Origin: Dallia pectoralis
Lineage: Eukaryota; Chordata; Actinopteri; Esociformes; Umbridae
Length of the DNA stretch: 64,000 nucleotides
Reading direction: 5' to 3'
Assembly: GCA_029465975.1 (NCBI GenBank)
Contig: CM055730.1
Coordinates: forward strand, 13,788,767 to 13,852,766
A program made the position numbers and the translations under genes. The notes beneath the pieces were generated by a model. That model ran no database searches and was not told the DNA's origin. It saw only the letters and a program-made list of their open reading frames with translations. Shown piece after piece: positions 22,705 through 33,600 of this stretch. How positions within the stretch are numbered: the first letter of the stretch is position 1; each line of letters opens with the position of its first letter.

Positions 22705-25700
22705 TCTCATCTCATCTTCAACCGCTTATCCGGGGTCGGGTCGCGGGGGTAGCAGCTCTAGCAGGGGACCCCAAACTTCCCTTTCCCGGGCAACATTAGC
22801 CAGCTCTGACTGGGGAATCCCGAGGCGTTCCCAGGCCAGTGTGGAGATATAATCTCTCCACCTAGTCCTGGGTCTTCCCCGAGGTCTCCTCCCAGCTGGA
22901 CGTGCCTGGAACACCTCTCTAGGGAGGCGCCCAGGTGGCATTCGTACAAGATGCCCGAACCACCTCAACTGGCTCCTTTCTATGCAAAGGAGCAGCGGCT
23001 CTACTCCGAGTTCCTCTCGGATGACTGAGCTTCTCACCCTATCCCTAAGGGAGAGGCCAGCCACCTTTCTGAGAAAACCCATTTCGGCCGCTTGTACCCG
23101 CGATCTCGTTCTTTCGGTCATGACCCAGCTTTCATGACCATAGGTGAGGGTAGGAACAAAGATTGACCGGTAGATCGAGAGCTTTGCCTTTCGGCTCAGC
23201 TCTCTTTTCGTCACAACGGTGCGGTGAAGCGAATGCAACACCGCCCCCGCTGCTCCGATCCTCCGACCAATCTCCCGCTCCATTGTTCCCTCACTCGCGA
23301 ACAAGACCCCGAGGTACTTGAACTCCTTCACTTGGAGTAAGGACTCATTCCCTACCCGGAGTAGGCACTCCACCGGTTTCCTGCTGAGAGTCATGGCCTC
23401 AGATTTAGAGGTGCTAACCCTCATCCCAGCCGCTTCACACTCGGCTGCGAACCGATCCAGTGAGTGCTGAAGGTCACCGACCGATGAGGCCATCAGGACC
23501 ACATCATCCGCAAAAAGCAGTGATGTGACCATCAGCCCACCGAACGGGAACCCCTCCCCCATGACTACGCCTTGATATCCTGTCCATGAATATTACAAAC
23601 AGGATTGGTGACAAAGCGCAGCCCTGGCGGAGGCCAACCCCGCCTGGAACGAATCCGACTTACTGCCGAGGACACGGACACAGCTCATGCTTTGAGCGTA
23701 CAGAGATTGGATGGCCCTGAGAAGAGACCCCCTCACCCCATACTCCCGCAGCACCTCCCACAAAAGATCCCGGGTACCAGGTCATACGCCTTCTCCAGAT
23801 CCACAAAACACATGTAGACTGGATGGGCATACTCCCAGGCCCCCTCCAGGATCCTTGCGAGAGTAAAGAGCTGGTCCGTGGTTCCCCGGCCAGGACGAAA
23901 ACCGCATTGTTCCTCTTCAATCTGAGGTTCGACTATTGGCCGAACCCTCCTTTCCAGCACTTTGGAGTACACTTTACCAGGGAGGCTGAGGAGTGTGATA
24001 CCTCTGTAATTGGCACACACTCTCTGGTCCCCCTTTTTAAAGAGGGGAACCACCACCCCGGTCTGCCACTCCTCTGGCACTGTCCCAGACTTCCATGCAA
24101 TGTTGAAGAGGCGTGTCAACCAAGACAGCCCTTCCCCACCCAAAGCTTTTAGCATTTCTGGACGAATCTTATCAGTCCCTGGGGCTTTGCCACTGTGGAG
24201 TTGTTTGACTACCTCAGCGACTTCCCCCAGGGAAACTGACGATGACCCTCCATCAGCCTCCAGCTCTGCCTCTGTACTAGAGGGCATGTAGGTCGGATTC
24301 AGGAGCTCCTCAAAATGCTCTTTCCAGCGCCCGATCACATCATCAGTTGAGGTCAACAGTGTCCCATCCTTACTGTACACAGCTTGGATGGTTCCCCGTT
24401 TTCCCCTTCTGAGGTGCCGAACGGTTTTCCAGAAGCATTTTGGTGCCGACCGAAAGTCCTTCTCCATAGCTTCTCCAAACTTCTCCCACACCCGCTGCTT
24501 TGCCTCTGACACGGCAGCGGCTGCAGCCCTTCGGGCCTGTCGGTACCCTGCAACTGCCTCCGGAGTCCCCAGGGCTAGCATATCCCTGAAGGCCTCCCTC
24601 CTTCAGTCGGACAGCTTCCCTGACCACCGTGGTCCACCACGGTGTTCTAGGGTTACCACCCCTTGAGGCACCTAGGACCTTGAGACCACAGCTCACCGCC
24701 GCAGGTTCAGCAATAGAAGCTTTGAACATTGCCCACTCAGGTTCAATGCCCCCAACCTCCACAGGGATGCCTGAAAAGCTCCGCCGGAGGTGTGAGTTGA
24801 AGATCTTTCGGACAGGGGCCTCCTCCAGACGTTCCCAGTTCACCCGCACTACCCGTTTGGGCTTACCTGGTCTGTCCAAAGTCTTTCCCCACCCTCTGAT
24901 CTAACTCACTACCAGATGGTGATCAGTTGACAGCTCTGCCCCTCTCTTCACCCGAGTGTCCAAAACATGCGGCCTTAGATCAGCCGATACGATCACAAAA
25001 TCGATCATTGACCTTCGGCCTAGGGTGCTCTGGTACCATGTACACTTATGCGCCTCCTTATGTTCGAACATGGTGTTTGTTATAGACAATCCATGACTAG
25101 CACAGAAGTCCAATAACAAACGACCGCTCGGGTTTAGATCAGGGAGGCCGTTCCTCCCAATCACGCCTCTCCAGGTGTCTCCATCGTTGCCCACATGTGC
25201 GTTGAAGTCTCCCAGCAGAATGATGGAGTCCCCTACTGGAGCCCTATATAGGACTCCCTTCAGGGTCTCCAAGAAGGCTGAAAACTCTGAACTGCTGTTT
25301 GGTGCATAAGCACAAACAACAGTCAGAGTTTTCCCCCCCACCACCCTTAGGCGTAGGGAGGCAAACCTCTCATCCACGGGGTAAACTCCAACACCGCCGT
25401 GCTCAGACGTGGGCTCGTGAGTATCCCCACACCAGCCCGCCGCCTCTCACCCTGGGCAACTCCAGAGAAGAATAGAGTCCAACCCCTATCCAGGAGTAAG
25501 GTTCCAGAGCCACGGTTGTGCGTAGAGGTAAGTCCCACCAGATCCAACTGGTATCGCTCCACCTCACGCACAAGTTCTGGCTCCTTCCCCCCCAGTGAGG
25601 TGACGTTCCACGTCCCCAAAGCAAGCTTCTGCCGCCCGGGTCTGATCCGTCGAGACCCCCCACCTTCACTGCCACCCATATGACAGCGCACCCGACCCCT

Positions 25701-25927
25701 GCGGTTGTTCCTGTGAGTGGTGGGCCCACAGGATGGAGAGGAGAGAGATGCCACGTATCTCGTTCGGGCTGTGCCCGGCCGGGCTCCGTGGCAAACCCGG
25801 CCACCAGACGCTCGCTTTCGAGCCCGCCGTCTGGGCCTGGCTCCAGACGAGGGCCCTGGGCTTCCTCCAGGCAGGGTCTCGCTCCTTTTCCCTCTATCTT
25901 TCATGGGGTCTTGGTGAACCATTCTTA
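22705..25927 (-). mobile_element. Rex3 non-LTR retrotransposon (RTE clade), near full length
   Basis: A 3.22-kb LINE in minus orientation, bounded by a 12-bp target duplication. From its 5' end (25927) it has a very short leader, an apurinic endonuclease domain and a reverse transcriptase. The C-terminal region ends with GRPRTRWRDYISTLAWERLG, and the 3' end carries GATGAGATGAGA repeats instead of poly(A). The primer pair generally used to amplify teleost Rex3, as I recall it, matches at 23606-23626 (one mismatch) and 24049-24068 (perfect). The size, single ORF and GATGA-type tail fit the RTE clade. The coding frame is broken in several places, so this copy is not autonomous. Confidence 0.88.
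22726..25880 (-). pseudogene. Rex3 endonuclease-reverse transcriptase ORF, frameshifted
   Basis: Five consecutive homologous blocks lie in changing frames. 25880-25400 has the endonuclease start (LALGTWNVTSLGGKEPELV). 25377-24901 has the catalytic endonuclease part (VVCAYAPNSS, LLGDFNAHVG, RSMIDFVIVS, STDHHLV) and ends in a stop. 24879-24560 is the linker. 24560-23733 is the RT with KGDQRVCANYRGITLLSLPG, QCGFRPGRGTTDQL and FVDLEKAYD (catalytic Asp motif A). 23562-22726 has LLFADDVVLMAS (FADD, motif C) and the C-terminal domain. At least three frameshifts and one stop separate them, and a short stretch between motifs A and C is scrambled. The start is probably one of two Met codons just inside the 5' end of the element. 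Confidence 0.85.
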
Positions 25928-25939
25928 GACCCCAAATCA
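25928..25939. repeat. target-site duplication of Rex3 (right)
   Basis: GACCCCAAATCA is identical to 22693-22704 and lies next to the 5' end of the LINE. Confidence 0.85.
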
Positions 25940-26493
25940 GTCTAGGTTTATCCTTAGCCTGAAATAACCTCCCGCTGGAATGGTAGTGTTTCATAGGAAA
26001 TTGTGATCCATGACCACGCTGATATCATCTCCAACAAAATCTCCTACAAAATGTAAAATGTAAATGTATGGAAGCATATAGTGGACTAAATTCAAATGAT
26101 AATGCTGTCCCAATTAGCATTTACATTTTCAAAGAAGGACACGTGTGTTGGTAAATGTAAAAATGGATTAAAAGCGCCACACCATGCAATTGCATTCTCA
26201 TGCTCTATCTGGGATAGCATTTTCATGTTCTACCAACCTCCTAGTCATTCTCTGAAGGCGGGACCATGACGAGCCAAACCGTAAGAGTCACAACTGTAAG
26301 GCACAACGGCAACTCCAGGGCTAGTGCAGAATAAGGAGATAAAGAATATATACAAAATGACAGATTAGTCAGTTAGGTCCTAGTTTTACCAAAGTGAAAT
26401 ATAATATATTCCCTATAAAATTTCCAACATTAGTTAAAAAATGATCTGTTATAATATGCCTACAAATCACGCTGGCTTCAGTTGCTAGCTTGC

Positions 26494-26612
26494 AAGGCTG
26501 ATTGAGAACAAATTCTCATTTGCAAAGGCGACCTGGGGAAAATCTGGGTATTGATCCCAGAACATCATAAATACAAAGCATGCACTCTACCACTGAGCTC
26601 TCCGGGATGTGA
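26494..26612 (-). repeat. tRNA-derived SINE, copy 2
   Basis: On the minus strand: GAGCTCAGTGGTAGAGTGCA, TGCTTTGTATTTATGATGTT, CTGGGATCAATACCCAG, then TTTGCAAATGAGAATTTGTT and CTCAATCAGCC. It has the same A-box region and tail as copy 1, with two changes in the B box (GGATCAATACC). Confidence 0.85.
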
Positions 26613-27363
26613 AATGACAGTGGCTAACTGCATTTATGTTTGTGTTTGTTGGCATTTATTTGGACGTGTCCCTGATGATAATAACAAGAGTGATGGAAGC
26701 TCTGCACAGTATGCACCATTCAACAATTATTGCCTACAGCCAGGTTTTATTGAACATAGAGGTGAAAGACATTTTCCAAATTAGGCGTATATGAACCTGT
26801 ATAGTACCAACGTAAATGCTAGGCTAGAGACAAGAGAAATCAACGTGAGAAAGGACAAATACAACAAGCGATTCAGACAGCAATGTGAATGTAATACAAA
26901 TCTGATGTCGTGTAATAATAATTTTCAGCTGGAATGGTTGCCTGGAATATGTTTGTGTGTAAGGGAATACAATAACCTGGCATGCTTCTCAGCCTCCAGG
27001 ATTTACAGAATCAGTTTTATATTGCTCAATAATAGCTAAATGTCAATACTCACAGCGAGAACATATCATTTATTTCTTATTGAAGCAAGGGGCAGTAAAC
27101 AACATGTCTATAAAAATACTTCCAATCCCAAAATATGACTAAAAGTGTTTTGCTTACAGACATTCCAGACAGATTTTATGACAATCAAACTCATTTTCTG
27201 TAAGGAAGATACACGGCAGTTTGTAGATTTGACCAGGGAACACATAAAGCATTACGAGAGCTTAGATCACTAGATTCCAAAGTTAACATTGTGTTCACAT
27301 AATATGAGAAATATGTTGCTGCCTTTGATCATTCTGAAAATAAAGTCTCTGCCAATGAAGCAC
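26613..27363. other. no gene recognised
   Basis: Non-coding sequence between the SINE and the LTR element; the frame 26791-27039 has no supporting signal. Confidence 0.5.
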
Positions 27364-27368
27364 ACCAC
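27364..27368. repeat. target-site duplication (left) of LTR element
   Basis: ACCAC, repeated at 30600-30604 right after the 3' LTR. The match is short, but it falls exactly at the LTR edges. Confidence 0.75.
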
Positions 27369-27758
27369 GGTCACGATTGGTGTGGTGGCGTTGCTACACG
27401 GACATATTTCGGTGATGCACTTCCTTGTTCCACTTCCTTGTTTACGTTTGTCTCACGGCTGTTTGTAATTGTAATCATGAGGGATATAAAGGGGTTGCTA
27501 GCAAGTCACTCCTTGCTTAGCATTGTTATATGTCACGTTGGCATTATCGGTGAGTGTGTTAGGTATCACCATTATAGTTGTTGTTTGTCAATGTTTGTTT
27601 AAAGTCGCTATATGCGCAGTTTCATTTACATTCAACCGAGTTCGTGTTTTTCGCCGTTTACGGTTTGTTTTACTTTGGTCAGTTTAATAAACCTGTCTTT
27701 AACGGATTACGACTCTGCAAAATGGCTTTCACCACATTACGCCGGTCAATTCGTGACA
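27369..27758 (+). repeat. 5' LTR (390 bp)
   Basis: Direct copy of 30210-30599. By eye I find two differences: the first base and one T/C at about 27492. TATAAA is at 27485-27490 and AATAAA at 27686-27691, in the right order for U3-R-U5. Confidence 0.93.
27485..27490 (+). promoter_or_regulatory. TATA box of the 5' LTR
   Basis: TATAAA in GGGATATAAAGGGG, about 120 bp into the LTR and 200 bp before the AATAAA. The position is plausible; activity is inferred only. Confidence 0.55.
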
Positions 27759-27760
27759 GA

Positions 27761-29539
27761 ATGCTAAGCCACCCAAGAAGCCCGCAGAGCCGGACGGTGA
27801 GTGGATTCCTCGGAGGGGCAAGCTATAGCGCTCCGAGGTATGAAGCTCACCGTCAACCCACGGAGCAGCAGGAGCAGCGCTACACCTGGCAGGGTGATTG
27901 GGGGTCCGACTCCCTCTCCTCGGATGATGAGGAGGCAGTCTACGAGCGAGTGGAGGAGGACTCCCTGGAAGACGCCCTGCTATGGGATCCCGTCCTCAGT
28001 CGACTAGTCCCCGCAACATCGGACGTCGGCTGGGGCGGGCAGAAGACACCGCCCACTGTTCCGGGGCTGCAGCCAGGGCCAGCAAGAGCCCTGGAGCTAC
28101 AGCCACTACCCCCGCCGTGGGAAGACCCTTTCCGACCACCTACCTCCGGGACAGAGAAATCCCCGGAGGGGTTACATAAGCAGCCCCCGGCTGTCATTAG
28201 GGCGTGGTGGAAGGCATGGCTGGACTTTCAAGATCTGACGCCAGAGATCGCCTCCGCCACGCCTGCGCCCGAGATGGCCTCAGCTACGCCTGCCCCTGAG
28301 ATGGCCTCAGCTACGCCTGTGCCCGAGATGGCCTCAGCTACGCCTGTGCCCGAGATGGCCTCAGCTACGCCTGTGCCCGAGATGGCCTCAGCTACGCCTG
28401 TGCCCGAGATGGCCTCAGCTACGCCTGTGCCCGAGATGGCCTCAGCTACGCCTGTGCCCGAGATGGCCTCAGCTACGCCTGCGCCCGAGATGGCCTCCGC
28501 TACGCCTGCGCCCGAGATGGCTGTTGCCGTCGTCACGCCAGCGCCCAAGATGGCTGTTGCCGTCACGCCAGCGTCCACGATGGCTCCCGCCGTCACGCCA
28601 GCGCCCACGATGGCTGTTGCCGTCACACCAGCGCCCAAGATGGCTGTTGCCGTCACACCAGCGCCCAAGATGGCTGTTGCCGTCGCCACGCCAGCGCCCA
28701 AGATGGCTGCCGCCGTCACGCCAGCGTCCACGATGGCCCCCGCCGTCACGCCAGCGCCCACGATGGCTGTTGCCGCCGTCACCCCAGCGTCCACGATGGT
28801 CCCCGCCGTCACGCCGGCGCCCAAGATGGCTGTTGCCGTCACGCCAGCGCCCAAGATGGCTGTTGCCGTCACGCCAGCGCTCAAGATAGCTGCCGTCGCC
28901 ACGCCAGCGCCCAAGATGGCTGCCGCCGTCACGCCAGCGTCCACGATGGCCCCCGCCGTCACGCCAGCGCCCAAGATGGCTGTTGTCGTCACGCCAGCAC
29001 TCAAGATGGCTGCCGTCGCCACGCCAGCGCCCAAGATGGCTGCCGCCGTCACGCCAGCGTCCACGATGGTCCCCGCCGTCACGCCAGCGCCCAAGATGTC
29101 TGTTGTCGTCACGCCAGCGCCCACAATGGCTGCCGCATCGCCGCCCACAATGGCTGCCGCCTGGCCGCCCACAGTGGTGGCTCGCCGCCCACAGTGGCTG
29201 CCGCCGCCCACAGTGGCTGCCGCCACGACACGCTCACGATGGCCGCCGCCCGCTCACGATGGCCGCCGCGACGACGCCACGATGGCCGAAGCCACGACGA
29301 CGCTCACGATGGCCGCTGCCACGCCACGCGCTCACGATCACGATGGCCGCCGCCACGACGACGCCACGATGGCCGCCGCCACGACGACGCTCACGATGGC
29401 CGCCCGCCACGCCGCCGACGCCACGATGGCCGCCGCCACGATGGCCGCCGCCACGCTCACGATGGCCGCCGCCACGCCACTACGCCCACGATGGCCGCCG
29501 CCACGACTACGCGCACGATGGCCGCCGTCACGCCACTAG
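27761..29539 (+). CDS. repeat-rich ORF inside the LTR element, unknown function
   Basis: An open frame of 592 codons starts at an ATG two bases after the 5' LTR. The same frame is open back into the LTR, to 27578. The first 150 residues are non-repetitive, acidic and Pro-rich (DSLSSDDEEAVYERVEEDSL, LPPPWEDPF). Then come ten 9-residue units (ASATPVPEM or ASATPAPEM), about twenty units of AVAVTPAPKM type, and an Arg/Pro-rich end. I recognise no gag fold, zinc knuckle, protease or RT. It could be a degenerate gag-like product. It could equally be non-coding sequence that stays open because early units are multiples of three (27 and 30 bp). The frame is lost by 29540 while related repeats continue. 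I favour little or no protein function. Confidence 0.4.
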   Translation: MLSHPRSPQSRTVSGFLGGASYSAPRYEAHRQPTEQQEQRYTWQGDWGSDSLSSDDEEAVYERVEEDSLEDALLWDPVLSRLVPATSDVGWGGQKTPPTVPGLQPGPARALELQPLPPPWEDPFRPPTSGTEKSPEGLHKQPPAVIRAWWKAWLDFQDLTPEIASATPAPEMASATPAPEMASATPVPEMASATPVPEMASATPVPEMASATPVPEMASATPVPEMASATPVPEMASATPAPEMASATPAPEMAVAVVTPAPKMAVAVTPASTMAPAVTPAPTMAVAVTPAPKMAVAVTPAPKMAVAVATPAPKMAAAVTPASTMAPAVTPAPTMAVAAVTPASTMVPAVTPAPKMAVAVTPAPKMAVAVTPALKIAAVATPAPKMAAAVTPASTMAPAVTPAPKMAVVVTPALKMAAVATPAPKMAAAVTPASTMVPAVTPAPKMSVVVTPAPTMAAASPPTMAAAWPPTVVARRPQWLPPPTVAAATTRSRWPPPAHDGRRDDATMAEATTTLTMAAATPRAHDHDGRRHDDATMAAATTTLTMAARHAADATMAAATMAAATLTMAAATPLRPRWPPPRLRARWPPSRH

Positions 29540-30067
29540 GCTCACGATGGCCCGCCCGCCACGATGGCCGCCGCCACGACTAGGCTCAGGCTCACGATGG
29601 CCGCCGCCACGACTAGGCTCACGATGGCCGCCGCCACCACGCCGACTAGGCTCACGATGGCCGCCGCCACGACTAGGCTCACGATGGCCGCCGCCCACTA
29701 GGCTCACGATGGCCGGCTCACGATGGCCGCCGCCACGACTACGCTCACGATGGCCGCCGCCACGACTACGCCACGATGGCCGCCGCCACTCACCCACGAT
29801 GGCCGCCGCCCGCCGCCCACGATGGCCGCCGCCACGCCGCCCACGATGGCCGCCGCCACGTCGCCCACGATGGCCTCCGCCACGTCGCCCACGATGGCCG
29901 CCGCCACGTCGCCCACGATGGCCGCCGCCACGTCGCCCACGATGGCCGCCGCCACTACGCACTCTCAGCCGCACTAGATGGCGGCCTCTCAGCCGCACTA
30001 GATGGCGGCCTCTCAGCCGCACTAGATGGCGGCCTCTCAGCCGCACTAGATGGCGGCCTCCCAGCCC
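28231..30067 (+). repeat. compound minisatellite built on ATGGC units
   Basis: Four successive blocks share a GATGGC word. First, 27-bp units at about 28235-28520 (GCCTCAGCTACGCCTGTGCC then CGAGATG). Second, about 30-bp units at 28520-29130 (CACGCCAGCGCCCAAGATGG then CTGTTGCCGT). Third, irregular GC-rich units at 29190-29960 based on CACGATGGCCGCCGCCACGA. Fourth, four perfect 24-bp units from 29972 to 30067 (CACTAGATGGCGGCC then TCTCAGCCG). The region is far more GC-rich than its surroundings. Confidence 0.93.
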
Positions 30068-30209
30068 ACCGAGGCCTATTCAGGGCTGGACCTGCGGTCC
30101 TGGACTGACCCTTTTGGGTTTGACTGTGGGTTCTCTCCCTGTTGCTCCCTTGTTTTGTTTTTGTGTTTCCGTCGGCTATCTGGGGAGCTAGCCTTTTAGT
30201 GGGGGATAC

Positions 30210-30599
30210 TGTCACGATTGGTGTGGTGGCGTTGCTACACGGACATATTTCGGTGATGCACTTCCTTGTTCCACTTCCTTGTTTACGTTTGTCTCACGGC
30301 TGTTTGTAATTGTAATCATGAGGGATATAAAGGGGTCGCTAGCAAGTCACTCCTTGCTTAGCATTGTTATATGTCACGTTGGCATTATCGGTGAGTGTGT
30401 TAGGTATCACCATTATAGTTGTTGTTTGTCAATGTTTGTTTAAAGTCGCTATATGCGCAGTTTCATTTACATTCAACCGAGTTCGTGTTTTTCGCCGTTT
30501 ACGGTTTGTTTTACTTTGGTCAGTTTAATAAACCTGTCTTTAACGGATTACGACTCTGCAAAATGGCTTTCACCACATTACGCCGGTCAATTCGTGACA
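30210..30599 (+). repeat. 3' LTR (390 bp)
   Basis: Begins TGTCACGATTGG and ends CGTGACA; TATAAA at 30326 and AATAAA at 30527. Nearly identical to the 5' LTR. Confidence 0.93.
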
Positions 30600-30604
30600 A
30601 CCAC
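30600..30604. repeat. target-site duplication (right) of LTR element
   Basis: ACCAC, matching 27364-27368. Confidence 0.75.
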
Positions 30605-33600
30605 GAAAAGAGAAGATAGATCATCGAGATCCTGTGAGTTCTACTGATATACATGCTGTTGACATTCCTCATCATGGGAGGTGCAATTCTCCTACAGTGG
30701 AGCTCATCATTAAAAAACGGCCCTAAAGCTTTCTGATAATGTCCAAGGTCTCAGTTGCCCACAAAAACCGCAGTTGCACAAAATCTCTCAGAGGGAGAAT
30801 TGTGTGCGAAACGATGAAACTTTCAACTGCAATTGACCCGATTGGTTATTGATGCAGATATAGGCACGTTAAAAGCCAGCATGCCCGCAAACTCTCATTA
30901 TTAAAAGTACATCTTCAGTGACGCTGTCAGACGTCTTTGCCTGATGGAGGTTACCACAAGTTGTGCACAGTGGTCATGTTTTACGTAATCCCATGTATCG
31001 CGGAGCTTTTGAATCACTTTGGATTCTGTTATTTAAAACACATCAGTAAACGTATGAAAGCCCGAGAGAAGCAACAAAGTGCCTAGCGTGTTACCACGAG
31101 GAAAGAGCTGTCCCAATACCTCCATCCTGGATCCATTCCAAGGTGGCATGGCGAAGTGCACATCGGAGTTCCTCTTTTGAAGCAGGCAATAATAACCTTG
31201 CCTATAACCTCACCACTGTCTTTCCTCAAGTGCCGGAAGCCCTCCGGGTATTTTCTTTTTGACAATTTAGAGTCAATTGTGCAGAGATCCTAAGGAATTG
31301 CTAACCATTGAAGAGTTCTCCTCCGCACCTGATCTTCCACAAGCTCTGATCATTTTTAGTTCTGGAAGACAAATGCTCCAGATGTTCCCTGCATCTCGGG
31401 AACATATTTTCAATATAGCTGAGCGTCCAGACATACGCTTATTGTCAGAAGTACTGTGTAGAAATTGAACATTTTCATTATGGTGATTTAGTCTATGGTT
31501 ATTTAGATATGTAAACTAACAATAGTATGGTCTAATGTTATATATATACTGTAGGTATAAGTGCTAAACATAATACTGCTATGGCTTTTAACAGAACAAA
31601 GAATGTAGAGACAGACCAACGCAAATCAACATTGAATTGAATGAAGCGTCGGTATTTGTTGACCATCTATGTTGGTGTGAGTCTGCCATAGTTAACCCAA
31701 TGCAAATAATAAAACAAACATTAAATAAAACATTCTTGTGAAAATACATATAGTAAAAAGCAGTGGCCAGTAAAAAAAATCTGACTGCTGGTAATTATTT
31801 TCATCTACTAGCTGCCTTGGCTGATAAGTTAATTTAATTTAAGTTAATTTTAGACCCTGTTTTTTCCTGCTGTATCCTTAAATGTATCTTGTTTTCTTGA
31901 TATACAATCTCATTATAACGAGATAACCTTCTTGAAAAAGTATGTCAAGAATACTTATTTGACCCAGGTTAGATTAAAATGCATGCACATTGTGTTTGCA
32001 AACATTTCCTTCCCATTTATGGAGATTAGTTTGTCTATAGATTATTCAGACTATTATTTGTATCACCATTGGTCATTAATTCTATGTTATTAACAGACCT
32101 GTTCAGGTTAGTTCAAAACCCTGCTTTTCCCCACTATGCATCTTTCACTAGAATACCTAGAGGTATTGGACTGTGTACCCTTCTACTGAAAATTTGTCTT
32201 GAAATTGTTTTGGCAAGGCAATTCAACCATTACAACTTTTTAGTCCTTTATAAAAATCTCTTACCATGAAAGTTATGTCTACACTGATGTTGTGTCAGCA
32301 ACCTGTGAAAAGCATTTTAGATATTGCATCAAGTATCAATTAAGTTAGAGGTGGTTTGAAGTCCAAAACTAACCAAATATAACATCTCTAAGGGGGATAA
32401 TGTTGTGGTGGCCAGTTTGGAAGTGCATATCAAAATAAAAAAGTTGCTAATATTGGAAAAGGAAAGATCATTTAAGTAAAATGTATAAAAGACGTTCTAA
32501 AAATGTGTTCACCTGATACCAACATAAAACCTGTGTCTCCTCTAAAGGCATTTTGTATATGAGGGGCAGGTCAATCGGAAAGTTCCTGTCGACCATTATC
32601 GGTACATAAACGGTAATAAACGGTAAAATCCATATCGATCTGTCAAATACAAAAGCCATTGCTGAGTCAAGGGAGTTAAACGCTGAGCAAAACATTGGAC
32701 TTCTTAGAGTAATTGATCTCCATGTTTGTATTTAAATTTCCCAAGAGAGACTAGATGGAATTTAGCCAATCAACCCTATGGACTTAAAATATTTTACGTA
32801 TACCGGTACATACATCGTCAACAACCAATTTCAATGAACACAATTTCCTCAGGATCGCCATTGCGCCAGTAGGCTGAAGGAAGGACATTTTATATTCAGG
32901 CTGTTCCCATTCCAGCCCAAAGGATAAGTTACCGTGGAAAATAATTCTAATTTCTCATGCATATTCCACATTTCAGATTCCCATCTCCCATGTCCAGCGC
33001 CCCTCTGGTCTATCAAAACTGTCCAACACCATCTAAATCTTGAATATGGCTGGTTAAAACAAGCATTTATTCATTTTCGTTTTCATTTCCGTCTGACAAT
33101 GATTTCAGATTCATCGCATTGTGAGCAAAGTGATCTTTGTCCTCCTGAGAAATATGATGCTCATTTTGATCATCACTTCAGGCTGTCAACGCATCGGCTG
33201 TGATCAACGAAACTCTAATGAGATTAGAAAGGCTGCATATTGTGCATCTCACACTTAAAAAAACTGAAAATAAAACATTGCTTGAAATGTCTTGAGCTTT
33301 ACTTAATTTTGCTACGACAGTTGCCCGATAACAAGCACATAGAGTGTACAGAATAAAAAATCAATTTCATCAAATCTCCTCATTATCAAGTCTCCTTGAG
33401 TGCAGCATATTGAAGGTGAACATGCCGTCCCTGTAATTTATACTCAATTGCATTCAGACCCCCAGATGGAAGTCGATATTTATAATGGTCAGCCAATCAG
33501 GAAGACTGACAACGGGATGCCTGATTTGTCCTCGGTGAAATAGCCCAAAACAAATGGCAATCTAATCGGAGCGCTTTTCCTAAATGATACACCGCGTTAC

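Larger units (their letters stand above)
27369..30599 (+). mobile_element. non-autonomous LTR retrotransposon (Ty3/Gypsy-like) with minisatellite internal domain
   Basis: Two 390-bp LTRs flank a 2451-bp internal region, with a 5-bp target duplication. The LTR termini form the inverted repeat TGTCACG...CGTGACA (the first base is G in the 5' copy), typical of fish Gypsy LTRs. A purine tract, AGTGGGGGATAC, precedes the 3' LTR as a second-strand primer. No gag, protease, reverse transcriptase or integrase motif is present. Instead the internal region has a unique 5' part and then 1.8 kb of tandem repeats. It must have moved using enzymes from another element. The orientation (plus) follows the polypurine tract and the TATA and AATAAA order. 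Confidence 0.88.

Noticed and set aside
28228..30215. Frames on the minus strand and in other plus frames across the LTR element interior (AVAEAISGTG, RRPRWPPP types)
   Set aside because: Shadows of the GC-rich tandem repeats; no domain or conserved start.
32516..32630. Minus-strand exon with CAG/GTGAAC donor
   Set aside because: The acceptor tract is short and interrupted, and the peptide has no recognisable feature; one good donor is expected by chance in this length.
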